38,045 nt of DNA from DATKKK01 sp035542975. GTDB taxonomy: Archaea; Thermoproteota; Bathyarchaeia; Bathyarchaeales; Bathycorpusculaceae. The translations under genes were made by a program, and so were the position numbers. The DNA lies in assembly GCA_035542975.1 (NCBI GenBank), contig DATKKK010000033.1:1-38045 (forward strand). Reading direction: 5' to 3'. Below the pieces are notes generated by a model. The model was not told the origin of the DNA, ran no database searches, and saw only the letters and a program-made list of their open reading frames with translations. Shown here piece after piece: positions 15,278 to 23,064 of the stretch (position 1 is its first letter; each line of letters begins with the position of its first letter).

Positions 15278-15853
15278 CTATTTCATTACAAGCTTCTGAT
15301 TCTGCTCTAACAATCCTATAGCTTCTGCAACATGTTTCTTTCGTGTACTTTCTTTCTTTGCGTTGTCAACCCACCTAACAAAATTTCTCTTATAGCTCTC
15401 AGCCAAGTTGTTAAAGCTGTCCAAAGCTTTCTTGTTAGCAGTTAACGCATCTTCCAAGTTCGAAGGAATCACCAGTTTCTTTCTGTCAACTGGTTCATTG
15501 AACCATTCACAATTGTCTTTGGCTTCTCTAATTCTAGCAAATCCAGCTTCCATCATCTTTCCTGCTCTAATCATCTTTTCGACCCTTCTCTTGTTTGCCT
15601 CAGACCACCTGCTTTTGCGTGTGCGAGGTGTAAATTTTCGAGCAAACTTTGCATCATCAATTTTCTTTATGATGCTGTCCACCCAACCAAAACATAATGC
15701 TTCCTCAACTGAATCATCATACGAGATGCTAGGTTTGCCAGCATGTTTCTTGTAGTAGATCAGCCAGATTTCTTTCTCAGAATCATAATTTTTCATAAGC
15801 CAAACACGCCAGCTATCTCTATCAGGCACGTACACTTCTTCAGCCGTTTCCAT
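15278..15853 (-). CDS. YdeI/OmpD-associated family protein
   Basis: 191 residues from ATG 15853 (GTG 15862 is possible). The family motifs are clear: WRVWLMKNYDSEKEIWLIYY, KPSISYDDSVEEALCFGWVDS, FTPRTRKSRWSEANKRRVEK, then a C-terminal helical part (FNNLAESYKRNFVRWVDNAK, KHVAEAIGLL). Members are small cytoplasmic proteins common in bacteria and scattered in archaea, named after an E. coli homologue; their biochemical role is unclear. Patchy occurrence in archaea fits horizontal acquisition, which is inference. GTGAT lies a few bases before the ATG. Confidence 0.88.
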   Translation of the reverse strand: METAEEVYVPDRDSWRVWLMKNYDSEKEIWLIYYKKHAGKPSISYDDSVEEALCFGWVDSIIKKIDDAKFARKFTPRTRKSRWSEANKRRVEKMIRAGKMMEAGFARIREAKDNCEWFNEPVDRKKLVIPSNLEDALTANKKALDSFNNLAESYKRNFVRWVDNAKKESTRKKHVAEAIGLLEQNQKLVMK

Positions 15854-15940
15854 CAAAATCACTTATTTACCAATTTTATTTTAGGTTTGTGAGAAAATGA
15901 CGGACATAAAAATATAATTAAGCCAATTTTCGCGTTGTTT

Positions 15941-16369
15941 CTATTTTTCTTTTTCGAACATTACCGCTATTTCACAAGCAACTTCAATGTTCTTTTCAAG
16001 CTCGCTCATTCTTGGTGAAACATTTCTGTAAAGCTCTACTGCTCCTCTGTCCCTCGTTCTAACCAGAATCAACGTGGTCGGATAGAAATAGTGTCCGAAC
16101 AAACCCTTACTATGCAAAGACTCCTTATCATCTGTCGGAGAGTATTTAACGTGGATTTGAACGAAAACCACTTTCTTTCCGTACTTTTCCGTCATGCTTT
16201 TCGCGAGTTCTTCTACCTTCGGTTTGTGTTTTTGGCACGCTGGGCATCCGTCTCGGGTTATAGAAACAACGTAGACTCTTCCAAAATCAGTGGCTAACCG
16301 ATTCAATGCAGTCTTGTTTGATTTTGCAGTCTTTTCAAGTTGAGCGAATTCTACCTTGTTGATAGACAT
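15941..16369 (-). CDS. Thioredoxin-like protein with CPAC motif
   Basis: 142 residues. A thioredoxin fold is indicated by the strand VYVVSITRDGCPACQKHKPK with redox motif Cys42-Pro-Ala-Cys45, the helix VEELAKSMTEKYG, a strand VVFVQIHV, and a cis-Pro strand FYPTTLILVRTRDRG. It has no signal peptide, so it acts in the cytoplasm as a disulfide reductase or related carrier. It differs from classic thioredoxin in the CPAC centre and a longer insert (KYSPTDDKESLHSKGLFGHY). A TATA-like TTTAAATAC upstream (about 16391-16399, minus strand) supports ATG 16369. Confidence 0.82.
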   Translation of the reverse strand: MSINKVEFAQLEKTAKSNKTALNRLATDFGRVYVVSITRDGCPACQKHKPKVEELAKSMTEKYGKKVVFVQIHVKYSPTDDKESLHSKGLFGHYFYPTTLILVRTRDRGAVELYRNVSPRMSELEKNIEVACEIAVMFEKEK

Positions 16370-16521
16370 AGCCTTTTATCAGAAGGCCACGGTATTTAAA
16401 CTGTCCGCATCGTCTTGTCCGAGAGTGTTTGTTTATAAAAAAGATGAAGGCTGGATGCGAATCACCATTACGGATAAATGCTTAAATCCTCAATTCCTAT
16501 TACTTTCTGAAGGCGACGTCT

Positions 16522-16845
16522 ATGGGGTTTTGTTCTAAATGCGGAAAAGAGATTTCTGATGAAGACAATTTCTGTTCTCACTGCTGTGCTAGAACCAAGA
16601 GAGGTGCAGAGAGAGGCGTTTCTTCTCCATCTGACGAGATGAGAGAGGCTTTCGCCAGAATGGGACAGGAAATGGAGAAAGCGTTTCAAGTCGCATCCAA
16701 AGAAATCCAGAAAGCTTTCAAGACCGCCAGAGAAAACGTCAAACAGACACACGGTGTTGAAATGGTTGTCTGTTCAAACTGTAACACTACAAGCCCAAGT
16801 GACGCTGTTTTCTGTTACAAATGCGGCAAAAAACTTGAAAAATAA
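16522..16845 (+). CDS. Double zinc-ribbon protein
   Basis: 107 residues. Zinc ribbons sit at both ends: CSKCG...CSHCC (about 4-21) and CSNCN...CYKCG (about 84-103). Between them is a helix with a near-regular repeat (MGQEMEKAFQVASKEIQKAF, KTARENVK), giving a dumbbell-like protein. Archaea have many such small proteins; roles are mostly unknown, with protein-protein contacts likely. A TATA-like GCTTAAAT near 16480-16487 fits a short leader to ATG 16522. Confidence 0.82.
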   Translation: MGFCSKCGKEISDEDNFCSHCCARTKRGAERGVSSPSDEMREAFARMGQEMEKAFQVASKEIQKAFKTARENVKQTHGVEMVVCSNCNTTSPSDAVFCYKCGKKLEK

Positions 16846-17051
16846 TAGCCAGATTTTAGCCGAAAAAGTATGGCATGATCAGGCTACCATGGCAACTGAA
16901 CGTTTACAACATATTAAAGCGTCACACCGTTTACTCCTATCAAAAGATCGCAATAATTAATTTCTCTCTTGTTAACGAATCATTTGAAACCTTTATAAAA
17001 TAAAGTCTTGCGTCATATATTAATGTCTGTGTATCACATGAAAGTATATTG

Positions 17052-17384
17052 ATGTTTGCAAGTGACTTATTTCCGCAAGTCAAGAACAACAGAGATTACG
17101 TCCTCATAGTCTCAGACATTCTATTCTGCGCAACCCGAGGAATCAAGAAAACTGAATTAATGTATAAGGTTGGATTAAGTTCTACCCAGCTAGAAAAGTA
17201 TGTTATGTTACTCATTAAAGCAAATTTGCTAGAATCTTCTAACGAAGACAAAAGGCTTCTTTACAAAACAACCGTGAAAGGAAAAGATTTCTTGGTAGTT
17301 TTCAGCGAACTTGCCAAACTGCTGGATAGCAACCTCACTTACAGTCGAATTTTCTCAAGTGACGGAAACGAAACCTCCAATTAG
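17052..17384 (+). CDS. Winged-helix DNA-binding protein, HTH_45-like
   Basis: 110 residues. It matches the protein at 5267-5611 segment by segment: YVLIVSDILFCATRGIKKTE against HLDIIADILGASGGGVKKTY, LMYKVGLSSTQLEKYVMLLI against LMYRCNLSFRQLKQYSDFLM, and TTVKGKDFLVVFSELAKLL against the other C-terminal helix. Both are compact winged helices and probably dimeric regulators. ATG 17052 follows a TTG at 17049. A TATA-like CTTTATAAAATAAA lies at about 16991-17005. The following gene starts 45 nt later with its own TATA-like TTTTATAAG. Confidence 0.85.
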   Translation: MFASDLFPQVKNNRDYVLIVSDILFCATRGIKKTELMYKVGLSSTQLEKYVMLLIKANLLESSNEDKRLLYKTTVKGKDFLVVFSELAKLLDSNLTYSRIFSSDGNETSN

Positions 17385-17429
17385 TTTTATAAGTGCAGGT
17401 TGAAAACATCAGGATTGTTTTGGTCAAAG

Positions 17430-17786
17430 ATGGGAACAAAAGCGATTATTGAAGAAGAAAGAATCGTGGAAACTGTAAAACGAATAAGTAAGGGTTTATT
17501 CACAGTTCTCGATTTTATAGAAGAATTCAGAAAATTGTATGCTGAAGACTGGAAAGCTTTAGTTGAAAGGTTCGGACTTTTCGGGAGCAAGAGAAGATAC
17601 ACGGTGTCAACATACTTTTCTAACAGGCTTGATGTTTATTCGCAAAAACCCCAATCGATTCTGGTTCCATTCACCAGGTATAAACAGGGCAAGTTCAAGG
17701 ATTACAGGAAAACAACTGAGGAAGAGAGGAAGGTTTTCGGGAGTCAGTGGATAGCGGTTTACCGAAAGAAGCATGCGGACACCTAG
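17430..17786 (+). CDS. Conserved-looking small protein of unknown function
   Basis: 118 residues from ATG 17430 (an upstream TTG at 17400 adds 10). It has an N-terminal helical region (IIEEERIVETVKRISKGLFT, LDFIEEFRKLYAEDWKALVE) and a basic, aromatic C-terminal half (LFGSKRRYTVSTYFSNRLDV, ILVPFTRYKQGKFKDYRKTT). The basic half could contact nucleic acid. No cysteine motif, membrane helix or catalytic signature is seen. The TATA-like TTTTATAAG at 17384-17392 suggests a start near 17410 for the RNA, which favours the ATG. Confidence 0.72.
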   Translation: MGTKAIIEEERIVETVKRISKGLFTVLDFIEEFRKLYAEDWKALVERFGLFGSKRRYTVSTYFSNRLDVYSQKPQSILVPFTRYKQGKFKDYRKTTEEERKVFGSQWIAVYRKKHADT

Positions 17787-17829
17787 CAAAACTGAATAAG
17801 GCATCCCCTTTTGTTCAGCAACCGAGTTC

Positions 17830-18303
17830 CTAACGTTTTTTCATGTACCCCAAAGTTTTTTCATATAGCTTTTGGAAGTGTTCTCCAAAGGTCTCATCAT
17901 ACCTTTCCTTTCTCATCGCCATTATCCAAGGCTCCAGTTTCTTCCAGTTCGAAACTATGTAAGGTCCCAAACGGTCGTCTATTACGTCAAGGTCTACAAA
18001 CTTTTTTCCCACCAAGAAGCCTACTTGTTCAAAAAAGGCTGTGACTACGTACGGGTAATCGCTTACTTCAGAATCAGCTTCTTCCTGAGCCTGATACTTC
18101 TCGTAATCTTCGAATTGGAAGTCTTTCTCGACCCACTTGAAAGCCTTGCGAAGTCTTTCATTTTCACCCCACTCGAACAGCTTCATTGAAATATCAACGT
18201 TTCTGTGTTTTTCCATGTGTCTAAGCTGGTCCAGAGCGAAAACCGTCAAGAGCAACGCTGCTGCAGCTGAGAGAATAGCCGACCATTCAATAATCGTAAC
18301 CAA
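17830..18303 (-). CDS. DUF4760-like membrane-anchored protein
   Basis: 157 residues. One N-terminal membrane helix (WSAILSAAAALLLTVFALDQ, about 7-26) is followed by a cytoplasmic helical domain with the typical layout of the DUF4760 group: NVDISMKLFEWGENERLRKA, WVEKDFQFEDYEKY, YVVTAFFEQVGFLVGKKFVD, RLGPYIVSNWKKLEPWIMAM. Function unknown. It stands alone, with convergent transcription towards the gene upstream. Confidence 0.78.
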   Translation of the reverse strand: MVTIIEWSAILSAAAALLLTVFALDQLRHMEKHRNVDISMKLFEWGENERLRKAFKWVEKDFQFEDYEKYQAQEEADSEVSDYPYVVTAFFEQVGFLVGKKFVDLDVIDDRLGPYIVSNWKKLEPWIMAMRKERYDETFGEHFQKLYEKTLGYMKKR

Positions 18304-18480
18304 AGTTGTTTCATCCTTGTTACGTGTTTAGAGTGGTTGATGCATACTTTTAGACTTTCCCTTAAGACCATTCAAAGGTTCTACATAACCATCCAAAAAA
18401 GGCGGATTAGGGATTACTGATTTTGAATACTTATTCTGGTTTCAAAAATCAAATATCAGAAATCGAACAACCTAGGAAAA

Positions 18481-18666
18481 GTGGTGGACAAACTGAAAAC
18501 TAGGAACAACACTCTTGTTGAAGCTTCCAAATCAGTAGTGATGATTGATTCAAGAAAAATACGTGCAGATTCAAAGGTTGATAACATCGAACCGTTGTAT
18601 GATGTGTCGCGAGAAGAAAGAAAGAAAGAAGCCAGCAAACCCCTATACTTAGTAAGATACGAGTAA
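18481..18666 (+). CDS. Small hypothetical protein
   Basis: 61 residues, rich in charged residues (SREERKKEASKPLYLVRYE at the end) with no recognised motif. It begins GTG-GTG with AGGAAAAG a few bases upstream. The amino-acid mix is protein-like, and no competing gene overlaps. It may be a real small gene, but with little support. Confidence 0.42.
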   Translation: MVDKLKTRNNTLVEASKSVVMIDSRKIRADSKVDNIEPLYDVSREERKKEASKPLYLVRYE

Positions 18667-18796
18667 ACAGCCTTGCAAGTACGAGCTAGATTCTAGCCAA
18701 AAAATAAGTCCTATTCTTTCGTTTTTTGTATTAAATTTTATATCCGCAGAAAGATAGAAGATTCTTATGCAACAATGCGGCTGGAGGTGATAGTAG

Positions 18797-18949
18797 ATGG
18801 TGAAGAAGAAAGGTGAAAAATACAAATGTGAAGAATGCGGCTTGATCGTGGTAGTTGATGATCCATGTGGGTGTTCTGAATGCGATTTAATATGCTGTGA
18901 TGTTCCAATGAAGCCTTTGAAGGAGACTAAACCTAAAGCCAAGAAATAA
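18797..18949 (+). CDS. 50-residue Cys-rich protein, desulfoferrodoxin/rubredoxin-like metal site
   Basis: The ATG follows a perfect GGAGGTGAT ribosome site (18783-18791) at 5 nt spacing, the best in the window, and a TATA-like TTTTATAT near 18735-18742. The product MVKKKGEKYKCEECGLIVVV continues with DDPCGCSECDLICCDVPMKP, giving seven cysteines. CEECG and the later Cys-Cys resemble the small FeS4 domain at the N-terminus of desulfoferrodoxin, where C-x-x-C and C-C bind one iron. It is likely an abundant redox or metal-binding protein. Confidence 0.78.
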   Translation: MVKKKGEKYKCEECGLIVVVDDPCGCSECDLICCDVPMKPLKETKPKAKK

Positions 18950-18996
18950 CATTCGACAATAAAAAAGGAAGAAAAAAGCTGTTGAAAACGTTTGGT

Positions 18997-20628
18997 TTAG
19001 AGCTTGTTCAGTTTTTGGTCGAAGACTTTGCGCAACAGTGAAATCGGCAAGTACCCATTTGCAGTTATGGTATCGTGGAAGAATCTTTCATCGAATTTGC
19101 TGCCCATTCTCTGTATAACCTCTTTTTTCAACTGCAGAATCAAGTGTTTTCCAAGCAAATACGAAAGTGGATAACCAGGCGTTTGCGTGTATCTTTTCAC
19201 TTCGGCAACAGCGGCTTCTCGCGACATTCCCGTTTCCTTAACAAGCATGTCTACTGCCTCATCAAAACTCATTTCGTCCCTTGAAAGTTTGACATCCACG
19301 ATTATTCGCACGGCTCGCCATATCACGTCGTTGACCTGTATAAGCTTGGCTTCTTTGTCGGTTATGAAGCCTTTTTCAGCCATCATTTCTTCGCAATAGT
19401 GCGCCCAGCCTTCAGTGGTTTCGGTTCCATCCGCCACCAAGCGAACTATGCTTCCACGGTTTGAGACGGCGCCCTGCAAGAAATGCCCTGGATAAGCCTC
19501 GTGCACAGCCGTGTTTTTCACTGAATGGTAATTCAGGTGGTTGCCCAGATTGGCTATGTCTCTAGGTCTTGTCACGATGTACACGCCTATCTGCGGCTTG
19601 TCATATTTGGCTGGCATCATCATGGCTGCGAACGGAATTATGGGTGTCAGGTACTCAGGGGTTTCCTTCACGAGCAACTTGTCTTCAGGATAAACCGTTG
19701 CCAGTTTCTTTTCTTGTACGAACTGCTTTGCTTCATTCATGGCTTGTTCAGTGAATTTCAACGCTTCTTCGAAGGTTTTAGGAGCGTTGCTTGCTATTTT
19801 CTTCATTATTTCCTGCTCGGATTTTCCAGGTGCTATCTGCTGTGCTAAACGTTTTCTTTCCGTTTTTAGCTCCTTCAAGTATTTTTCGCCAAGTTGCAAT
19901 ATCTCCTCAGAGGTCATTCCTAATTCTCTGAGTTTGACGAGTTTTTCGAATTTTTCTTTGCCTAAAGCCCACTTTTCTGTCGTTCTTGGAAGCAGACTGT
20001 TAAGCCATTCTATGTGTACTTTCAATGCAGGCTGGAGGTTTTCAACAGCCTTGTTTAGTCTCTCATAGACTTTTGGCGGCACGTTACCCTTGGCTACGTG
20101 TAGAATAAATTGAAACAGGCTTCCCATGCTTTGGGCTGATTCTATTGCAACCTCCGTCCACAGTTTAACGGGCTTGGTTTTTTCAAATCTAGAACGAAAC
20201 TCTTCCAGATATTTCGGGATTTTCTCGATTCTTGCGGCTATTGCGTCCATTCTTTTCTCCAGCGGAGCGTAGTCTCGGGTTAGCATCAGGAAGATTACTC
20301 CTCCAATAATGTCGAAGGCATCTGGGTTTAGCTCGTGCATTCGCATTTCATCGAAGTAGAATTTTGAGTTTTCATGAAACTTCTCCACAACTCTCCAGTT
20401 TAGTTTATGCTCGTCGTTTAGTTCTTCGTATTTCACCGTTTCTTTCAGTCGTTTGACCCACTCTTCTTCCAAACGCAAGTTTTCCAAGAATCTTTCCGTT
20501 GACCCTTTCGGCAACTGATAATCGTATGGGTCGTGCAGTCCAAGTTGCGTGGCGAAGTCAGGATTTTTCTCAAGAAACTTGCCAATCATCTCATCTGTCA
20601 GCTTTTCAAATTTTTCATCTGCATTCAT
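18997..20628 (-). CDS. DUF885 family putative metallohydrolase
   Basis: 543 residues, normal for the family. The helical N-terminal half is followed by the likely metal site: AVHEAYPGHFLQGAVSNR near residue 380 and TEGWAHYCEEMMAEKGF some 30 residues later, matching a H-E-x-x-P-G-H ... E pattern of gluzincin-like peptidases. Near the C-terminus is RYTQTPGYPLSYLLGKHLIL, a hallmark of DUF885. There is no signal peptide, so it is cytoplasmic; peptide hydrolysis is plausible but unproven. It stands alone, with a promoter just before 20628. Confidence 0.9.
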   Translation of the reverse strand: MNADEKFEKLTDEMIGKFLEKNPDFATQLGLHDPYDYQLPKGSTERFLENLRLEEEWVKRLKETVKYEELNDEHKLNWRVVEKFHENSKFYFDEMRMHELNPDAFDIIGGVIFLMLTRDYAPLEKRMDAIAARIEKIPKYLEEFRSRFEKTKPVKLWTEVAIESAQSMGSLFQFILHVAKGNVPPKVYERLNKAVENLQPALKVHIEWLNSLLPRTTEKWALGKEKFEKLVKLRELGMTSEEILQLGEKYLKELKTERKRLAQQIAPGKSEQEIMKKIASNAPKTFEEALKFTEQAMNEAKQFVQEKKLATVYPEDKLLVKETPEYLTPIIPFAAMMMPAKYDKPQIGVYIVTRPRDIANLGNHLNYHSVKNTAVHEAYPGHFLQGAVSNRGSIVRLVADGTETTEGWAHYCEEMMAEKGFITDKEAKLIQVNDVIWRAVRIIVDVKLSRDEMSFDEAVDMLVKETGMSREAAVAEVKRYTQTPGYPLSYLLGKHLILQLKKEVIQRMGSKFDERFFHDTITANGYLPISLLRKVFDQKLNKL

Positions 20629-20721
20629 AATTTTTCACCGATTCTTTTTTGCAGCACTAATCGACAAACATTGTACTTAAGCCTTAACAGAAAAACAGAA
20701 CGTACGCCATTGAGCGTGTTT

Positions 20722-20940
20722 TTAGGCGTTTTTCTTCCATGCCGTCTTCAACTGCGAAACAAAGTCTTCCTCATTTTCACTAATTCTCTTCTTAACTTCT
20801 CTCCAAACGACTGGGCAACCGCCATATTCTACGCTTACAATGCCGCGGATGACCTTATCGATTTCCTTCCTGTTTTCCTTCGTAACTTCAATTCCTGCTT
20901 TTTTGAAAATCTCTTGAAGTTGCCTGAAATAACAGGTCAA
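20722..20940 (-). CDS. Small conserved-looking helical protein
   Basis: 72 residues: LQEIFKKAGIEVTKENRKEI, DKVIRGIVSVEY, GGCPVVWREVKKRISENEED, FVSQLKTAWKK. The compact helical layout resembles a small family seen in archaea and bacteria whose function I do not know. The TTG at 20940 is the likely start: a TATA-like GTTATAAAC (about 20975-20983, minus strand) places the transcript start near 20951, giving a nearly leaderless mRNA. Confidence 0.68.
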   Translation of the reverse strand: MTCYFRQLQEIFKKAGIEVTKENRKEIDKVIRGIVSVEYGGCPVVWREVKKRISENEEDFVSQLKTAWKKNA

Positions 20941-21083
20941 AGCAAACCACCGTGAATTACAGAATGCGGTTTGAAGGTTTATAACGTTTGTATCAGTCGC
21001 ATCTGACTTTATTTTGAATCTGGTTTTTGGATGCTTATTAGTTTTTCATAAACATTATCGACAGTTAGATACAAGGTTTATTG

Positions 21084-21551
21084 ATGATTCAGCCTAAGAA
21101 AATTCTGATCTGCTTTCTGTTAACCGTGGCGCTATTCTCTCTCTTAGCCCAAGCTGGCATGGCAACCGCTGCGAGTTTCCAGGTTGCGGCTGGAGAAGAA
21201 GCGACTAGAACGCTTAATCTTGCGGTTGACGATCGAGTTCTGATAGAATTCACTGTTTCAGGCGGGCAGTACGGAAACACACTGCACTTTTTCGTGACTT
21301 ACCCTAACGGCACGGCAAAGGACTTCGGTTTTGTAAGCACCCATAGTCAACGCTTTGTCGCAGATAAAGACGGAGAATGTGTTCTTCACTTCTCTAATGA
21401 GGGTTCGTCTGATGATAAGTATGTGAGTTTGGATTACGAAATTGACCATTACATTTTTGGAATGCCACAGATGCTGTTTCTAACAATAGTGATAGTCATC
21501 ATCTGTATCGCTGCAGTGGCAGTGTTCATTCTGATGGGCAAAACACACTAA
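21084..21551 (+). CDS. GOLD (emp24/p24-like) domain membrane protein
   Basis: 155 residues from ATG 21084 (TTG 21081 directly before). A signal peptide (ILICFLLTVALFSLLAQAGM, about 7-26) leads to an exterior beta domain: DDRVLIEFTVSGGQYGNTLH, FFVTYPNGTAKDFGF, QRFVADKDGECVLHFSNEGS, YVSLDYEID. This order of strands, ending in a D-G-E/x-C-x-x-F-x-N turn, is typical of GOLD domains of emp24/p24 proteins. A C-terminal membrane helix (FLTIVIVIICIAAVAVFILM) and short basic tail (GKTH) complete the p24-like type I layout, without the long coiled coil of eukaryotic p24. Confidence 0.8.
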   Translation: MIQPKKILICFLLTVALFSLLAQAGMATAASFQVAAGEEATRTLNLAVDDRVLIEFTVSGGQYGNTLHFFVTYPNGTAKDFGFVSTHSQRFVADKDGECVLHFSNEGSSDDKYVSLDYEIDHYIFGMPQMLFLTIVIVIICIAAVAVFILMGKTH

Positions 21552-21588
21552 CTAAAAACACAATGTATGGTTACAGCTTCAACGTTGT

Positions 21589-22122
21589 TTATTGTTCTTT
21601 TTTTGTTTTCTTCAGGCCACCGCAGTCGACGCCCATAGCCTTTGCAAGTCGCTGCAATTCTCTATCGCTCATCCACTCAGTCTTCAGGTATTCGCAGATT
21701 CTTTCGTCACTAAAACCTAACCTTCTAGCTTCTTCAACCGCATAATGATAAGCTTCAATCTCGGTCGGTCTGTTAATATAGCTGAACCTATCGTCAAAAA
21801 GCTCCTTCCCTTCCATAAACTGTCTAACGTGAACCAACTCATGAATAATGTCAAGATAAATGTCTACAATGTCGCCTTCTTTCAAGTAGACTGCACTGAC
21901 CATAAGGTGGCCGTCAACTTCGCTGACTCCCATGTAACCTCTGAAGCCGGCAAATTCAACTCTAAGATCGTTGAGTGCTTTCTCGGTTTTTTCGCCGAAA
22001 ATTCGTCTAACAGCATCAACCTTGTCGAACCCTTTGAAGTAATCTGTAAACCTGTAGCTCGTGACTTTTGCATCACGCACTATGTTGACCTTTAATTGGT
22101 GGTTTATGCTGCTAACCTTCAA
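21589..22122 (-). CDS. HELVH-motif zinc metalloprotease-like protein
   Basis: About 177 residues. The zinc site IIHELVHVRQFMEG (H-E-x-x-H) is near the middle, and a third ligand is likely Glu in PTEIEAYHYAVEEA about 30 residues on, as in minimal gluzincins. The N-terminus (YRFTDYFKGFDKVDAVRRIF) and C-terminus (DRELQRLAKAMGVDCGG) flank it. No signal or membrane segment. The start is uncertain: two TTG codons (22125, 22122) follow GGAGG too closely, GTG 22080 has better spacing, and an upstream TTG at 22182 runs through two TATA-like boxes. It is divergent from the GNAT operon. Confidence 0.78.
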   Translation of the reverse strand: MKVSSINHQLKVNIVRDAKVTSYRFTDYFKGFDKVDAVRRIFGEKTEKALNDLRVEFAGFRGYMGVSEVDGHLMVSAVYLKEGDIVDIYLDIIHELVHVRQFMEGKELFDDRFSYINRPTEIEAYHYAVEEARRLGFSDERICEYLKTEWMSDRELQRLAKAMGVDCGGLKKTKKEQ

Positions 22123-22218
22123 CAACCTCCGTATCTTATAAAAAGATAAATCAGTAAAGCTTATTGCGTATAAACTTTGCACTTAACAACTACCAAAAAG
22201 ACCCGTGTAGGTACTTGC

Positions 22219-23058
22219 ATGTTTCATGTTAAGAAAATGTCAACAGAAGACATCGAATTTGCGGTTCACATAACCAGCCAGATAGGCTGGAATCTGACAA
22301 GAGACGACTTTGAATTTATGATGGAGCTTGAACCCGACGGATGCTTCATACTTTCTCACGAGTCAGAAAAAATCGGTCTGGCGACCACCATAAGTTATGG
22401 AAGAGTTGGCTGGTTTGGGAACCTGCTAGTTAAGCAAGAACATAGACAGAAAGGGGCGGGGTCGCAACTAGTTCAGCACTCCATCGAGTACTTGAAAACC
22501 AAGAACGTCGAAACTGTTGGGTTGTATGCGTACTTAGAACGGGTGCCCTTCTACAAAAGATTAGGCTTTAAGCGTGACTTAGATTTCGTGGTTTTGAAGG
22601 GAAAAGGCTTTTCTTCACCCGTCAAGGCTAATCTGAGGGAAGCCAGAAGCCAAGATGTGAAGAAGGTTATTGAATACGATCCATCATGCTTTGGTTCATC
22701 CAGACAGAAACTGCTTGAACCCATTATACTCGACTCAGACAACCTTTGCTATGTATTCATCGAAGACAAGCGAATATGTGGGTATGCTATCGCTAAAGTG
22801 TACAGGGGGATGGCAGAGTTAGGACCACTTGTATGCCAGCAAGGGCGTGATGATGTTGCGATTGACTTGTTGAAGGCTACGTTGAGCAGGTTAAAAGGGA
22901 TGGAAGTATCCATGTTTGTGCCAGCTAAGGAGGCTTCGATCTTGAAAATGCTGAAGGTGTTTGGGTTTGAGGAAAGCTTTCGAGTCGCAAGAATGTTCTA
23001 TGGGCTTCCTATTACTGGACACTGCATCCTATTCGCGGAATCGTTGGAGAGAGGTTGA
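22219..23058 (+). CDS. Tandem GNAT N-acetyltransferase
   Basis: About 279 residues from ATG 22219. The N-terminal GNAT domain has the acetyl-CoA loop NLLVKQEHRQKGAGSQLVQH (Q/R-x-x-G-x-G/A) and the C-terminal FYKRLGFKRDLDF. The second half (ANLREARSQDVKKVIEYDPS, GYAIAKVYRGMAELGPLVCQ, MFVPAKEASILKMLKVFGFE) matches the degenerate Acetyltransf_18-like domain found in such pairs. The acceptor is unknown. It heads an operon with the 458-residue unknown (6 nt gap) and the hydrolase. ATG 22237 is the alternative start. Confidence 0.88.
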   Translation: MFHVKKMSTEDIEFAVHITSQIGWNLTRDDFEFMMELEPDGCFILSHESEKIGLATTISYGRVGWFGNLLVKQEHRQKGAGSQLVQHSIEYLKTKNVETVGLYAYLERVPFYKRLGFKRDLDFVVLKGKGFSSPVKANLREARSQDVKKVIEYDPSCFGSSRQKLLEPIILDSDNLCYVFIEDKRICGYAIAKVYRGMAELGPLVCQQGRDDVAIDLLKATLSRLKGMEVSMFVPAKEASILKMLKVFGFEESFRVARMFYGLPITGHCILFAESLERG

Positions 23059-23064
23059 TATAGT

